DNA of 64,000 bases from CAWJFJ01 sp963800065 (GCA_963800065.1 CAWCZO010000009.1:124001-188000); one strand, 5' to 3'. Shown: positions 32,015-41,840, counted from the first letter of the stretch. Program-made: numbers and translations. The notes: generated by a model from the letters alone, not told the origin.

Positions 32015-32695
32015 ATGGCCGAGTTCACCCTGGTCGCCGAAGAAGGACGCGCCGTCGGATCGCGCCCGGCGCGCCGTCTGCGCGACGAGGGTCGGATCCC
32101 GGCCGTGGTCTACGGCAACGGGGTGGAGCCGATCTCGGTCACGGTGGCGGCCCGGGACCTGCGGGCCGCACTCAACACCGACGCCGGGGTCAACGCCGTC
32201 CTCTCGCTCGAGGTGGGGAAGACCAAGCTGATGACGATGGCCCGGGAGCTGCAACGTCATCCCGTCAAGAACACCGTCATCCACGTCGACTTCCAGGTGG
32301 TGGACCCGAACCGCGAGATCACCTCCGAGGTCCCCATCACCCTGGTGGGCGAGGCCATCGAGTTGCACCGGGCCGACGGGATCCTCGACCAGCAGCTGTT
32401 CGCCCTGCCCATCCGGTCGAGGCCGTCGGACATCCCGCCCCACCTCGAGGTGGACATCAGTGAGCTCGTCATCGGGTCGGCTGTGCGGGTCTCGGACATC
32501 GCCCTGCCGGCGGGCGTTATGACCGACCTCGATCCCGAATCGGTGGTGGCGGCCGGTCAGGCCCCGCGGGTGGCCGAGGTGGGCGAGGTCGCCGAGGGCG
32601 AGGAGGCGGCCGAGGGTGTCGAGGGCGCGGCAGCGACGGAAGTCGCCGCTGCCGCCGGCGAGGCCCCGAGCGATTCCGGCGCCGAGGAAGGCTGA
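32015..32695 (+). CDS. rplY: 50S ribosomal protein L25 / general stress protein Ctc
   Basis: A 226-residue long-form L25. The N-terminal 5S-rRNA-binding domain has SRPARRLRDEGRIPAVVYGN and KNTVIHVDFQVVDPNREITS. The beta-rich TL5-type domain follows (VPITLVGEAIELHRADGILD, PSDIPPHLEVDISELVIGSA), and the tail is a Glu/Ala-rich acidic extension. GAGGAG lies eight bases before the ATG. It is followed by pth, the usual actinobacterial pair. It stabilises the 5S rRNA region of the large subunit. Confidence 0.96.
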   Translation: MAEFTLVAEEGRAVGSRPARRLRDEGRIPAVVYGNGVEPISVTVAARDLRAALNTDAGVNAVLSLEVGKTKLMTMARELQRHPVKNTVIHVDFQVVDPNREITSEVPITLVGEAIELHRADGILDQQLFALPIRSRPSDIPPHLEVDISELVIGSAVRVSDIALPAGVMTDLDPESVVAAGQAPRVAEVGEVAEGEEAAEGVEGAAATEVAAAAGEAPSDSGAEEG

Positions 32696-32745
32696 GCCTG
32701 CGCCGGATCTTCGGCGCCGCCCGGACGGGGACGAGCGCCGACCTG

Positions 32746-33333
32746 TTGGTGGTGGGGCTCGGGAATCCCGGTGCCGAATTCGACCGGACCCGGCACAACC
32801 TGGGGGCGGAGACGGCCACCCTGTTGGCCTCGCGTCACGGCGAACGGCTACGGCCGGAGAAAGGGACGCGGTCCGACGTCGCCCTGTTGCGGCTCCCGGC
32901 CGGGCTGGTGGCGGTGGCCGTTCCGCAGACCTTCATGAACGAGTCCGGGATGGCGGTGGGCGCCCTGGTGCGCCGCTACGGCGTGTCCGATCTCACCCGG
33001 CTGGTGATCGTCCACGACGAGCTCGACCTTCCCAGCGGCCGGGTCAAGGTCAAGGTGGGGGGTGGGACGGCCGGGAACAACGGGCTCAAGTCCATCCACG
33101 CCCATCTGCACGATCCCGGCTACGTGCGGGTGCGGATCGGGATCGGGAAACCCCCCGGGCGGCAACCGGGAGCCGACTACGTCCTGCACCGGCCCGGTAA
33201 GGCCGAGCGCGAGGTCCTCGACGTGGCCGTGGAGGTGGCGGCCGACGCCGTGGAGGTCATCGCCGACGAAGGGACCGACACGGCCATGCTCCGGTTCAAC
33301 ACCGAGATCGGGGCCGGGCCCGCCGAGACCTGA
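32746..33333 (+). CDS. pth: Peptidyl-tRNA hydrolase
   Basis: A 195-residue enzyme that frees tRNA from drop-off peptidyl-tRNA. The signature VVGLGNPGAEFDRTRHNLG holds the catalytic histidine and an essential asparagine. QTFMNESGMAVG and IVHDELDLPSGRVKVK carry the other active-site residues, and GGGTAGNNGLKSI completes the pocket. TTG just before GTG-GTG is the only canonical start near the conserved N-terminus. The frame is also open upstream to a CTG that overlaps the rplY stop (CTGA) and would add 18 residues. Confidence 0.95.
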   Translation: MVVGLGNPGAEFDRTRHNLGAETATLLASRHGERLRPEKGTRSDVALLRLPAGLVAVAVPQTFMNESGMAVGALVRRYGVSDLTRLVIVHDELDLPSGRVKVKVGGGTAGNNGLKSIHAHLHDPGYVRVRIGIGKPPGRQPGADYVLHRPGKAEREVLDVAVEVAADAVEVIADEGTDTAMLRFNTEIGAGPAET

Positions 33334-33404
33334 GCTCCGGACGGCTGACGAGGGACGGACGGGTCCCGGCCGGGCCCGGTGCCGCCGTCGGTAGCCTGAC
33401 GGTC

Positions 33405-36400
33405 GTGAGCCTGCGCTCCCTCCCCCCCCTGCTTCGACACGAGCCGGCCATGGTCGACGCCCTGTCCGTGGGGTCCACGGCGCTGGCGGTCCCGGAGGCG
33501 GCGACGGCGTTCGTGTTGGCCGGGGTGGCCCGGCTGAGCGACCGGCGGCCCATGCTCGTGGTCACGCCCACGGTGCGTGACGCCGAGCGGATGGCGCACG
33601 ACCTGACCACCTTCCTGGGGACCGGATCGGTGGAGCTGTTCCCGGCGTGGGACACCCTGCCCTTCGAGAGGGTCAGTCCCGAGGTCGCCACCATGGGGCA
33701 GCGTCTGAAGCTGCTGTGGCACCTGGGCATCACCGGATCGTCGGGGGCCCGGGAGGCCGGCGGGGCGCCGGCCGTGGTCGTCGCTCCCGTGCGGGCGCTG
33801 CTCCAGCGGCTGGGTCCCGTCGACGTCGCCGCCTCGCCGGTGACCGTCGTGCGCGGGGCCCGGGTCGATCTCGAGGAGCTGGTCGGTCGGCTCGTGGCCC
33901 GGGGGTACCGACGCGAATACCAGGTCGAGCACCGCGGCGAGGTGTCGGTGCGCGGCGGGATCGTCGACGTCTTCGCCTCCACGTCCGACCTGCCGGTGCG
34001 GATCGACCTGTGGGGTGACGAGGTCGACCGGCTCACCGAATTCGATCCCGGTGATCAGCGTTCGCTGAGCGAGCTCGACGCCGTCGAGCTGTTCGGGTGC
34101 CGGGAGGTGGTCCCCACCGAGGACGTCCGGGCCCGGGCCCGCGCCCTGGTCGGCGAGGCGCCGTGGGGCCGGGCCCAGTGGGAGCGGTTGGCCGAGGGCC
34201 AGCTGTTCGACGGGATGGAGTCGTGGTTGCCGTGGTTGTGCGACGACGATCGGGTGCTGCCCGATCTCCTGGACGACGGCGCCCGGGTGGTCCTCGTCGA
34301 TCCCCGACGGATGCGCGACCGGGCCGCCGAGCTGATCGACGAGGAGGAGGCCCTGGCCGGTGCCCTCGCCGTCACCTGGGGCGTCGTGGAGGGTGCCCCC
34401 GACGGTGGGTGGCCGGCCGACGACAGCGGCCGGGCCTTTCCCCGGCTCAACGTGGCCTACGAGCGTCTGCTGGAGCGGTGCCCGGCGCCGGTGCTGAGCC
34501 TGGTCCCCGTGGCCACGTCGACGGCCACCCCGGGCGTGACGGCGCAGGGGTGGGAGCCCGTCCACGGCGACCGCTCCCGGCTCACGGCCCGGTTGGGAGC
34601 CCTGGCCGAGGACGGGTACTCGGTCACCGTGTGCGCCGAGGGGCCGGGGTCGGCCGACCGGCTGGCCGCCGTGCTGGCCGAGGAGGGGCTGTCGGTGCCC
34701 GTCGTCGCCACCGCGCCGTCGGCCGGTGGTGAGACCGACGATCTGGCCCGGCCCGGGATCCGGGTGGTGGTGGCCCCCCTGGACCGTGGCTTCGTGGTGC
34801 CGTCGGCCAAGGTGGCCGTTCTGGCCGAGGCCGACGTCACCGGGCGCCGGCGGGCCCACCGGCCGGCCCGGGCCCGGGCCCGGCCGGTGGACGGGTTCTT
34901 CGACGATCTGGCGCCGGGGGACTACGTCGTGCACCGTCAGCACGGGGTGGCCCGCTACACCGGGATGGTGACGCGGACGGTCAACGGCGCGGCGCGCGAC
35001 TACCTGCTCCTCGAGTACCGCGGCGACGACAAGCTGTACCTGCCGTCGGATCAGATCGAGGCGCTCACCCCCTACAGCGGGGGGGAGGCACCGTCGCTCA
35101 ACCGGCTGGGCGGGTCGGAATGGAGCAAGACCCGGGCCAAGGCCCGTGCCGCCGTGCACGAGGTGGCCGTCGAGCTGGTCGAGCTCTACCGCAAGCGCCT
35201 CCAGGTGCGGGGCCACGCCTTCGCCGCCGACACCCCGTGGCAGCGCGAGCTGGAGGACGCCTTCGGGTACACCGAGACACCGGACCAGGCCCGGGCCATC
35301 GACGAGGTCACCGCCGACATGGAGGCGGAGAGGCCCATGGACCGCCTGGTGTGCGGCGATGTCGGTTTCGGGAAGACCGAGGTGGCCGTGCGGGCCGCCT
35401 TCAAGGCGGTGCAGGACGGGAAGCAGGTGGCCGTGCTCGTGCCCACCACCCTGCTGGCGGCCCAGCACGCGCAGACCTTCGCCGACCGTTACGCCGGATT
35501 CCCCGTGCGCGTCGAGATGCTGTCGCGGTTCCTCACCCCGGCCGAGGCGCGGAAGGTGGTGGCCGGGTTGGAGGCGGGGACGGTGGACGTGGTGGTGGGG
35601 ACCCACCGGTTGCTGGCCGGCGACGTCGTCTTCAAGGACCTGGGCCTGTTGGTGGTGGACGAGGAGCAGCGGTTCGGGGTCAGCCACAAGGAGACGATCA
35701 AGGCCATGACGGCCGGTGTGGACGTCCTCACCCTGACGGCCAACCCCATCCCCCGGACCCTCGAGATGGCCCTCACCGGGATCCGCGACCTCTCGCTCAT
35801 CAACACGCCGCCAGCGGCGCGCCAACCCATCCTCACCTACGTGGGGGAGTACGAGGAAGCGGCCGTGGTGGAGGCGATCCGGCGGGAGCTTCTGCGCGAG
35901 GGGCAGGTCTTCTTCGTGCACAACTGGGTCCAGAACATCGAAGCGGTGGCCACCCGCCTACGGAGCCTGGTCCCCGAGGCGCGGGTGGTGATCGCCCACG
36001 GTCAGATGGACGAGGGGACCCTCGAGCAGGTGGTGCTCGATTTCTGGGAGAGACGGTACGACGTCCTCGTGTGCACGACGATCATCGAGTCGGGGATCGA
36101 CATGCCCACCGTGAACACGCTCGTCGTAGACCGCGCCGACCGTCTCGGTCTGGGCCAGTTGCACCAGCTGCGCGGACGGGTGGGCCGGGCCGGCAACCGG
36201 GCCTACGCCTACCTGCTGCACCCGGCCGACCGTGTGCTGAGCGAGGCCGCCTACGAACGGCTGCGGACCATCGGGGAGCAGACCGAGCTCGGCAGCGGCT
36301 TCAAGATCGCCATGCGCGACCTCGAGATCCGCGGGGCCGGCAATCTCCTGGGCCGGGACCAGTCGGGGCACATCGCCGCCGTCGGCTACGACCTCTACGT

Positions 36401-37013
36401 GCAGATGGTGGCCGAGGCCGTGGCCGAGATGAAGGGCGAACCGGTCCGGCCCGCCGTCGAGGTCAAGATCGACGTCCCCTCCGACGCCCATCTGCCGGCC
36501 GACTACGTCGGTCGCGAGGACCTGCGGCTCGAGGCCTACCGGCGCCTGGCCTCGGTGACGGGCCGGGACGAGGTGGACGACATCAGGGCCGAGTGGCTGG
36601 ACCGCTTCGGTCCCCTGCCGGCGCCGGCGGAGGGCCTTCTGGCTGTGGCCCGGCTGCGGGTCGAGTGCCTGAGGACCGGGGTGCGCGAGGTCTCGGCCAC
36701 CGCCGCCCGGCCGGGCCAGGTGTCGTCGCCGGGAGGCCGGAGGCGACTGGTGGCCCGGCTGGCCCCGCTGGCCATGCCCGCCAGTGCCCGGGTGCGGCTC
36801 CGACGGTTGCGGCCCGAGGCGGTGTACAAGGAGGAGTCCGGGCAGCTGATGATCCCCCTGGCCCCCGACGAGGCTCCGGTGGAGACCCTGACCGGGCTGC
36901 TGGGCGAGCTCGTCCCCACCGACGCCGAAGCGGCCGGGCCGGTGGCACCCGCCGCCGGCGGCACCCGGAGAGCGGCGGGCCGCGACTCGTCCCGGGCGGC
37001 GGCCCGCCGGTAG
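33405..37013 (+). CDS. mfd: Transcription-repair coupling factor
   Basis: A 1202-residue DNA translocase that removes stalled RNA polymerase and recruits UvrA. The UvrB-like N-terminal module has FPAWDTLPFERVSPEVATMG and a RGGIVDVFAST box. The CarD-like RNA-polymerase-interaction domain is near 503-570 (GDYVVHRQHGVARYTGM). Helicase motifs follow: GDVGFGKTEVAVRAAF near 651, DEEQRFGV near 752, TLTANPIPRTLEMAL and LVVDRADRLGLGQLHQLRGR, then the TRG region and D7. Length is normal. GTG start. It precedes surA-like and mazG genes as in mycobacteria. Confidence 0.97.
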   Translation: MSLRSLPPLLRHEPAMVDALSVGSTALAVPEAATAFVLAGVARLSDRRPMLVVTPTVRDAERMAHDLTTFLGTGSVELFPAWDTLPFERVSPEVATMGQRLKLLWHLGITGSSGAREAGGAPAVVVAPVRALLQRLGPVDVAASPVTVVRGARVDLEELVGRLVARGYRREYQVEHRGEVSVRGGIVDVFASTSDLPVRIDLWGDEVDRLTEFDPGDQRSLSELDAVELFGCREVVPTEDVRARARALVGEAPWGRAQWERLAEGQLFDGMESWLPWLCDDDRVLPDLLDDGARVVLVDPRRMRDRAAELIDEEEALAGALAVTWGVVEGAPDGGWPADDSGRAFPRLNVAYERLLERCPAPVLSLVPVATSTATPGVTAQGWEPVHGDRSRLTARLGALAEDGYSVTVCAEGPGSADRLAAVLAEEGLSVPVVATAPSAGGETDDLARPGIRVVVAPLDRGFVVPSAKVAVLAEADVTGRRRAHRPARARARPVDGFFDDLAPGDYVVHRQHGVARYTGMVTRTVNGAARDYLLLEYRGDDKLYLPSDQIEALTPYSGGEAPSLNRLGGSEWSKTRAKARAAVHEVAVELVELYRKRLQVRGHAFAADTPWQRELEDAFGYTETPDQARAIDEVTADMEAERPMDRLVCGDVGFGKTEVAVRAAFKAVQDGKQVAVLVPTTLLAAQHAQTFADRYAGFPVRVEMLSRFLTPAEARKVVAGLEAGTVDVVVGTHRLLAGDVVFKDLGLLVVDEEQRFGVSHKETIKAMTAGVDVLTLTANPIPRTLEMALTGIRDLSLINTPPAARQPILTYVGEYEEAAVVEAIRRELLREGQVFFVHNWVQNIEAVATRLRSLVPEARVVIAHGQMDEGTLEQVVLDFWERRYDVLVCTTIIESGIDMPTVNTLVVDRADRLGLGQLHQLRGRVGRAGNRAYAYLLHPADRVLSEAAYERLRTIGEQTELGSGFKIAMRDLEIRGAGNLLGRDQSGHIAAVGYDLYVQMVAEAVAEMKGEPVRPAVEVKIDVPSDAHLPADYVGREDLRLEAYRRLASVTGRDEVDDIRAEWLDRFGPLPAPAEGLLAVARLRVECLRTGVREVSATAARPGQVSSPGGRRRLVARLAPLAMPASARVRLRRLRPEAVYKEESGQLMIPLAPDEAPVETLTGLLGELVPTDAEAAGPVAPAAGGTRRAAGRDSSRAAARR

Positions 37014-37014
37014 C

Positions 37015-38187
37015 ATGCCGACTGCCGTGAAACGCCTCCTGCTCGTCGCCGTTCTCGGCGCTCTCGTCGTCGGGGCGACGGGTTGTGACTTGTCCCCGCC
37101 GGCCGCCACCGTCAACGGGGTGGCCATCTCGCAGTCGACGCTGAACGCCGAGCTGTCGGATGAGATCACCAGCTCCGGGGCCCAGTGCGCGGCGCTGCTC
37201 GAGGCCGGATCGACGACGTCCCCGATCGGGGTGGGGACCCAGGGAGACGGGACGTCGCCCAACGCCGTGACACCGAGCTTCGCCGACAATGCCCTCGAGA
37301 CGCTCGTCCTCGAGCAGCTCGAGACGCAGGCCCTGGCCCAGCGCGGTGTGACCGTCACCCGATCCGATCTCGCCGCCGCCACCACCGACTACGAGAGCCA
37401 GCTGTCGAGCCAGTTCCAGCAGGCGCAGTCCGAGAGCACGGCGCCGTCGGGTTGCACCTTGTCCACCAGCACCCCTCTGTCCGACCAGCTCCCCCGGGCC
37501 TTCCTCCAGCGCCAGGGGACGTCACTGGCCGACCAGGAGTTGTTCGAGGTGGCGGTGGGTCATCTCAACCTGAGCCAGGGCGCCCTGGAGTCGTACTACC
37601 GGTCACATCTGTCGCAGGTGACCCAGGAGTGCCTGAACGTGGTGGTGGCCGACAGCCTGGCCGCCGCCCAGACGCTGCACGACCAGATCGCTTCCGGGAC
37701 CAGCTTCGCCAAAGCCTCGACGTCCGTCGGTGCCGACCAGCAGGTGGGCCCGCCCGGTGGTGAGCTCGAGTGCGAGTACCCGTCGACGGGATCGGAGCAG
37801 TTCGGGAGCAGCCTGGGCGCCACCATCGACGCCCTGAGCTCGGGCCAGCTGCTGGAGCCCGAACCGCTGCCGTCACAGAGCTCGACGGGCGTCACCACCA
37901 CCTACTACGTCGTGGTCCAGATGCGACAGCACCAGCTGGTGCCCTTCGCCACGTTGCGCAGCTCGATCCGGCAGGCGATCCTGACGGCGCACGTCGCCGT
38001 GGTCGGGAAGGCGCTCAACCGCCTGGTGGTCCGGGCCCACGTCACCGTCGACCCCCGTTACGGGACGTGGAGCCCGACACACGGCGTCACCGTCCCCACA
38101 CCGCCGCCGCCCGCCTTCGTTCTCAACACCAAGGCCAACCTCACTCCGGCGCCTGCGCCCGCGCTCCACCTCACGATCCCCAGTTGA
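37015..38187 (+). CDS. SurA/PpiC-like lipoprotein (putative parvulin-type foldase)
   Basis: A 390-residue exported lipoprotein. The signal peptide (KRLLLVAVLGALVVG) ends in the lipobox VGATGC. A SurA-N-like helical region with AATVNGVAISQSTLNAELSD follows. A degenerate parvulin region comes next (CLNVVVADSLAAAQTLHDQI ... VGADQQVGPPGGELECEY), with two cysteines that could pair, and a Pro-rich tail. It probably helps exported proteins fold at the outer face of the membrane. Its ATG lies one base after the mfd stop. The position matches the lipoprotein gene next to mazG and eno in mycobacteria. Confidence 0.82.
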   Translation: MPTAVKRLLLVAVLGALVVGATGCDLSPPAATVNGVAISQSTLNAELSDEITSSGAQCAALLEAGSTTSPIGVGTQGDGTSPNAVTPSFADNALETLVLEQLETQALAQRGVTVTRSDLAAATTDYESQLSSQFQQAQSESTAPSGCTLSTSTPLSDQLPRAFLQRQGTSLADQELFEVAVGHLNLSQGALESYYRSHLSQVTQECLNVVVADSLAAAQTLHDQIASGTSFAKASTSVGADQQVGPPGGELECEYPSTGSEQFGSSLGATIDALSSGQLLEPEPLPSQSSTGVTTTYYVVVQMRQHQLVPFATLRSSIRQAILTAHVAVVGKALNRLVVRAHVTVDPRYGTWSPTHGVTVPTPPPPAFVLNTKANLTPAPAPALHLTIPS

Positions 38188-38189
38188 CG

Positions 38190-39623
38190 ATGGCCGTGGG
38201 CCCGTCCCCCACCGCCGGACCACCTCCCCGGGTGGTGGTGGTCGGGCTGGGCCCGGCCGGGGCCGAGCTCCTTCCCGAGACGGCGACCCGTGTCCTGGCC
38301 ACCGCGGCGCGCGCCTTCGTGCGGACCACGCGTCATCCGGCCGTGGCGGCGGCCGCCGCGCTGTCGGGCCCGCTCGAGTCCTTCGACCGGCTCTACGAGA
38401 GCGCCGGCACCATCGACGAGGTCTACGCCGCCATCGTGGAGGAGCTCGTCACCGCCGCCACCGCCGCCCGTGCCGGCGCCGGCGCCTTCGTCGCCTACGG
38501 CGTCCCCGGCTCGCCCTTCGTGGCCGAGCGGACGGTGGTGATGCTGCGCCGCGACCGGCGGGTCACCGTCGAGGTGGTCCCCGCCCCTTCCTTCGTGGAC
38601 CTGGCCTGGGACCGTCTGGGGATCGACCCCGTCGACGCCAGCGTGCGCCTGGTGGACGGCGCCGCCTTCGCCGTCGAGGCGGCCGGTGAGCGGGGCCCGC
38701 TCCTGGTGGCCCAGTGTCACAGCCGCCAGGTCCTCTCGGACGTCAAGCTGGCCGGTGGCGACGCCACCGGAGCGGAGGCGTCGAGGACGGCGGTCATCCT
38801 GCACCATCTCGGCCTGCCCGACGAGGAGGTGAGGGAGGTGGAATGGCCCGAGCTCGACCGGAGCATCGAGCCCGACCACCTCACCGCCGTGTGGATACCG
38901 ACGATGGCGTCGCCGGTGGCCGTGGAGCTGTCCCGGCTGGACGAGCTCGTGCACACCCTGCGGGCCCGGTGTCCCTGGGACCGGAGCCAGACCCACGGGT
39001 CGCTGGCCCGTCACCTCCTGGAGGAGACGTACGAGACACTCGACGCCATCGAGGCGGTGGCCGACAGCGAGCCCGACGTGGCCCCTGAGGCCGTGGACCA
39101 CCTGGCCGAGGAGCTGGGGGACCTGCTCTTCCAGGTCTACTTCCACGCCGTGCTGGCCGGCGAGGAGGGGCGGTTCACGCTGGCCGACGTGGCCCGCGGT
39201 GTCCACGACAAGCTGATGGCCCGGCACCCGCACGTCTTCGGTGACGTCGTGGCCGAGACGCCCGAGGAGGTGGCCGCCAACTGGGAGGTCCTGAAGAAGA
39301 AGGAGAAGGGCCGCTCGAGCGTCACCGAGGGCGTCCCCGGCGCCCTGCCCGCCCTGGCCCTGGCCGCCGCCCTGCAGCGGAAGGCCGATGCCGTGGGACT
39401 GGAGCTTCCCGATCTGGGCACCCGCCGCCGCCAGGTCGTCGACGGCGTCGGCGGGCTCGACCCCTCGGGGACTCCCGAGGTTCTGGCCGAGGCCGTGGGC
39501 GAGCTGCTCTTCTGCCTGGCCGACGTGGCCCGACGACTGGGAGTGGACCCCGAGACGGCGCTGCGGGGCCGTGCCCGTCGGTTCCGGGACCAGGTCGAGG
39601 CCAGCGAGTCCCCGGACCTCTGA
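38190..39623 (+). CDS. mazG: MazG nucleotide pyrophosphohydrolase fused to a tetrapyrrole-methylase-like domain (YabN type)
   Basis: A 477-residue two-domain protein. The N-terminal 220 residues resemble SAM-dependent tetrapyrrole methylases (VVVVGLGPAGAELLPETATR, AYGVPGSPFVAERTV). The C-terminal MazG domain has LDELVHTLRARCPWDRSQTH and the metal-binding helix LLEETYETLDAIE, then EELGDLLFQVYFHA, plus a second partial MazG repeat at the end. It hydrolyses nucleoside triphosphates to monophosphates and pyrophosphate for nucleotide-pool sanitation. The role of the methylase part is unclear. The ATG is two bases beyond the upstream stop. Confidence 0.93.
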   Translation: MAVGPSPTAGPPPRVVVVGLGPAGAELLPETATRVLATAARAFVRTTRHPAVAAAAALSGPLESFDRLYESAGTIDEVYAAIVEELVTAATAARAGAGAFVAYGVPGSPFVAERTVVMLRRDRRVTVEVVPAPSFVDLAWDRLGIDPVDASVRLVDGAAFAVEAAGERGPLLVAQCHSRQVLSDVKLAGGDATGAEASRTAVILHHLGLPDEEVREVEWPELDRSIEPDHLTAVWIPTMASPVAVELSRLDELVHTLRARCPWDRSQTHGSLARHLLEETYETLDAIEAVADSEPDVAPEAVDHLAEELGDLLFQVYFHAVLAGEEGRFTLADVARGVHDKLMARHPHVFGDVVAETPEEVAANWEVLKKKEKGRSSVTEGVPGALPALALAAALQRKADAVGLELPDLGTRRRQVVDGVGGLDPSGTPEVLAEAVGELLFCLADVARRLGVDPETALRGRARRFRDQVEASESPDL

Positions 39624-39867
39624 AACGGCGACCCGCCCCGGGGGTGGGGGCCGGCCCGTGGGTGGCTGTCGGTGGTCCATGCACCTGGTTCGGCGTTCGT
39701 CGGGGCCCGGCCCCGCACCGGAGGTCAGTCCCCTGGCCAGCTCCGTGGTCGGGCCGGTCGGTTCCGCCCGGACAGCGGTCGGGACAACCCTCTACGCTGG
39801 CGCTCCCCGATCCGATGCGGGCGAGCGAGTAACTTCTACAACACCAACCACAGGGGCATCACGGAAC

Positions 39868-41169
39868 ATGAGCACGATCGAACAGGTCCGGGCGCGGGAG
39901 GTTCTCGACTCCCGCGGCAATCCCACCGTCGAGGTCGAGGTCCTCCTGGAATCGGGCGCGGGCGGACGGGCCATCGTCCCCTCCGGTGCGTCGACGGGGA
40001 CCTACGAGGCCACCGAGTGGCGCGACGGGGGGGAGCGCTACGGGGGCAAGGGTGTCCTCGGCGCCGTGGAGCACGTGAACGGCGAGATCGGTGAGGTCCT
40101 GTCGGGCTTCGACTCCTCCGATCAGCGCGGCGTCGATCTGGCCCTCATCGATCTCGACGGGACACCGACGAAGGGACGGTTGGGTGCCAACGCCGTCCTC
40201 GGCGTCTCATTGGCCGTGGCCCGTGCCGCCGCTGACGACGTCGGGCTGCCCCTGTACCGGTACGTCGGAGGTGTGAACGCCCACGTCCTCCCCGTTCCGC
40301 TCCTGAACGTCGTGAACGGCGGGGTGCACGCCGACAACTCGATCGACTTCCAGGAGTTCATGATCGCCCCCGTCGGCGCCGCTTCGTATTCCGAGGCTCT
40401 GCGCTGGGGGGCCGAGACCTATCACGCCCTGGCCGGTGTGCTGCGGTCCCGGCGGCTGTCCACCGCCGTGGGCGACGAAGGCGGGTTCGCGCCCGACCTG
40501 GCCTCGAACGAGAACGCCGTCGAGGTTCTGGTGGAGGCCATCGAAGCGGCCGGTCGGGTGCCCGGCGAAGAGGTGGCCATCGCCCTCGATCCGGCATCGA
40601 GTGAGTTGTGGAAGGACGGCGCCTACCGCCTGAGCGGCGAGCAGCGGCAGCTCTCGTCGGGCCAGATGGTCGACTACTGGGTGGATCTGTGCGGCCGCTA
40701 TCCGATCGTGTCGATCGAGGACGGGATGGCCGAGGACGACTGGGACGGATGGATCGCCCTCACGGCCGCCGTCGGAGACCGGGTGCAACTGGTCGGGGAC
40801 GACGTGTTCGTCACCAACCGGTCCAGGCTCGAGAAGGGGATCGCCCTGGGCGTGGGCAACGCCATCCTCATCAAGGTCAATCAGATCGGAACGCTCACCG
40901 AGACTCTGGACACCATGGACTGCGCCGGACGAGCCGGCTACCGCAGCGTCATGTCGCACCGGTCGGGGGAGACCGAGGACACGACCATCGCCGATCTGGC
41001 CGTGGCCACCAATTGCGGCCTGATCAAGGCCGGGGCTCCGGCCCGCTCGGACCGTGTGGCGAAGTACAACCAGCTTCTGCGGATCGAGGAGGACCTCGGT
41101 GAGTCCGCCGCCTATCTGGGCGGGTCCGCTCTGGCCACGGCGAGAGCGGTCGACGAGGAGGGACGCTGA
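39868..41169 (+). CDS. eno: Enolase
   Basis: A 433-residue glycolytic enzyme converting 2-phosphoglycerate to phosphoenolpyruvate. Landmarks are VRAREVLDSRGNPTVEVEV, the mobile loop VPSGASTGTYEATEWRDGG, LLNVVNGGVHADNSIDFQEF, the general acid/base region VGDEGGFAPDL, IVSIEDGMAEDDWDGW, GDDVFVTN, LIKVNQIGTLTETLD and SHRSGETEDTTIADLAVA. All catalytic residues are present. Some 240 bases of non-coding sequence precede it and should contain its promoter. ftsB/divIC, DUF501 and ppx follow in the mycobacterial order. Confidence 0.98.
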   Translation: MSTIEQVRAREVLDSRGNPTVEVEVLLESGAGGRAIVPSGASTGTYEATEWRDGGERYGGKGVLGAVEHVNGEIGEVLSGFDSSDQRGVDLALIDLDGTPTKGRLGANAVLGVSLAVARAAADDVGLPLYRYVGGVNAHVLPVPLLNVVNGGVHADNSIDFQEFMIAPVGAASYSEALRWGAETYHALAGVLRSRRLSTAVGDEGGFAPDLASNENAVEVLVEAIEAAGRVPGEEVAIALDPASSELWKDGAYRLSGEQRQLSSGQMVDYWVDLCGRYPIVSIEDGMAEDDWDGWIALTAAVGDRVQLVGDDVFVTNRSRLEKGIALGVGNAILIKVNQIGTLTETLDTMDCAGRAGYRSVMSHRSGETEDTTIADLAVATNCGLIKAGAPARSDRVAKYNQLLRIEEDLGESAAYLGGSALATARAVDEEGR

Positions 41170-41234
41170 GACTGCTCCCGAGACCCGGAGCCCATCGGCG
41201 GCGCCGCTCGCCGCCCCGGGCCACGAGCCGGTGG

Positions 41235-41840
41235 TTGCCGATTCCCCGGCCCTCGTTGTCACGGCCTTCCTTCTCCCGACCCGCCCGGCGTGTCCGGTCG
41301 GTGCAACGTCGGCGGGCCCGGGCCCTACTGGTCGCCGCCGTGCTGTTCGCCACCGTCGTCCTGCTGAGCGCGCTCCCCTGGTCGACCCTGGCCAACCAGC
41401 ACGCGCAGTTGACCTCAGCCTCGGCCGAGGTCAGCGAGCTCCAGGCCCAGAACCACGCTCTGGCCGTCCAGGCACGTGAACTGGCCAACAGGGCGACCCA
41501 GGCCGGACTGGCCCGCCAGGACTACGGACTGGTGGAGCCGGGACAGAAGGCGTACGACATTCTTCCGTCCTCGGCGCCGGCCACGTCGGCGGCCAACGAA
41601 GCGGGCCACGTTCCCCTCGACGAAGCACCGGTCGTGCCCGGCTCCCGCCGGTCGGAGGAGTTGCTGGGGGCCGTGGTGGGCAGCGCCATTCCGTGGCAAC
41701 CGTCAGGGACATCGGTCCGGACGACGACGGCGCCGGTCCACGGCGGGACTCACCCGACCGGTGCCGAAGCGCCGGCCGATCATCTGGACGAGGGCGGCTT
41801 CTGGTCGCGGGTGGCGCACACTCTGGAGTTCTGGAGCTGA
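41235..41840 (+). CDS. FtsB/DivIC-family septum formation protein
   Basis: A 201-residue bitopic membrane protein. A basic N-terminus (RRVRSVQRRRARAL) precedes one membrane helix (LLVAAVLFATVVLLSALP). A short periplasmic coiled coil follows (LTSASAEVSELQAQNHALAV), then the DivIC/FtsB helix with RQDYGLVEPGQKAYDIL, the conserved Y-x-x-P-G-(E/Q) element. A Pro/Ala-rich disordered tail follows. It belongs to the divisome, partnering FtsL/FtsQ. Its start is a TTG; other NTG codons upstream in frame are CTG only. Location after eno matches mycobacteria. Confidence 0.85.
   Translation: MPIPRPSLSRPSFSRPARRVRSVQRRRARALLVAAVLFATVVLLSALPWSTLANQHAQLTSASAEVSELQAQNHALAVQARELANRATQAGLARQDYGLVEPGQKAYDILPSSAPATSAANEAGHVPLDEAPVVPGSRRSEELLGAVVGSAIPWQPSGTSVRTTTAPVHGGTHPTGAEAPADHLDEGGFWSRVAHTLEFWS

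Noticed and set aside
33177..35921. A 914-codon minus-strand frame opposite mfd
   Set aside because: Antisense shadow of a canonical gene; no domain, and composition dominated by His, Gly, Pro and Arg.
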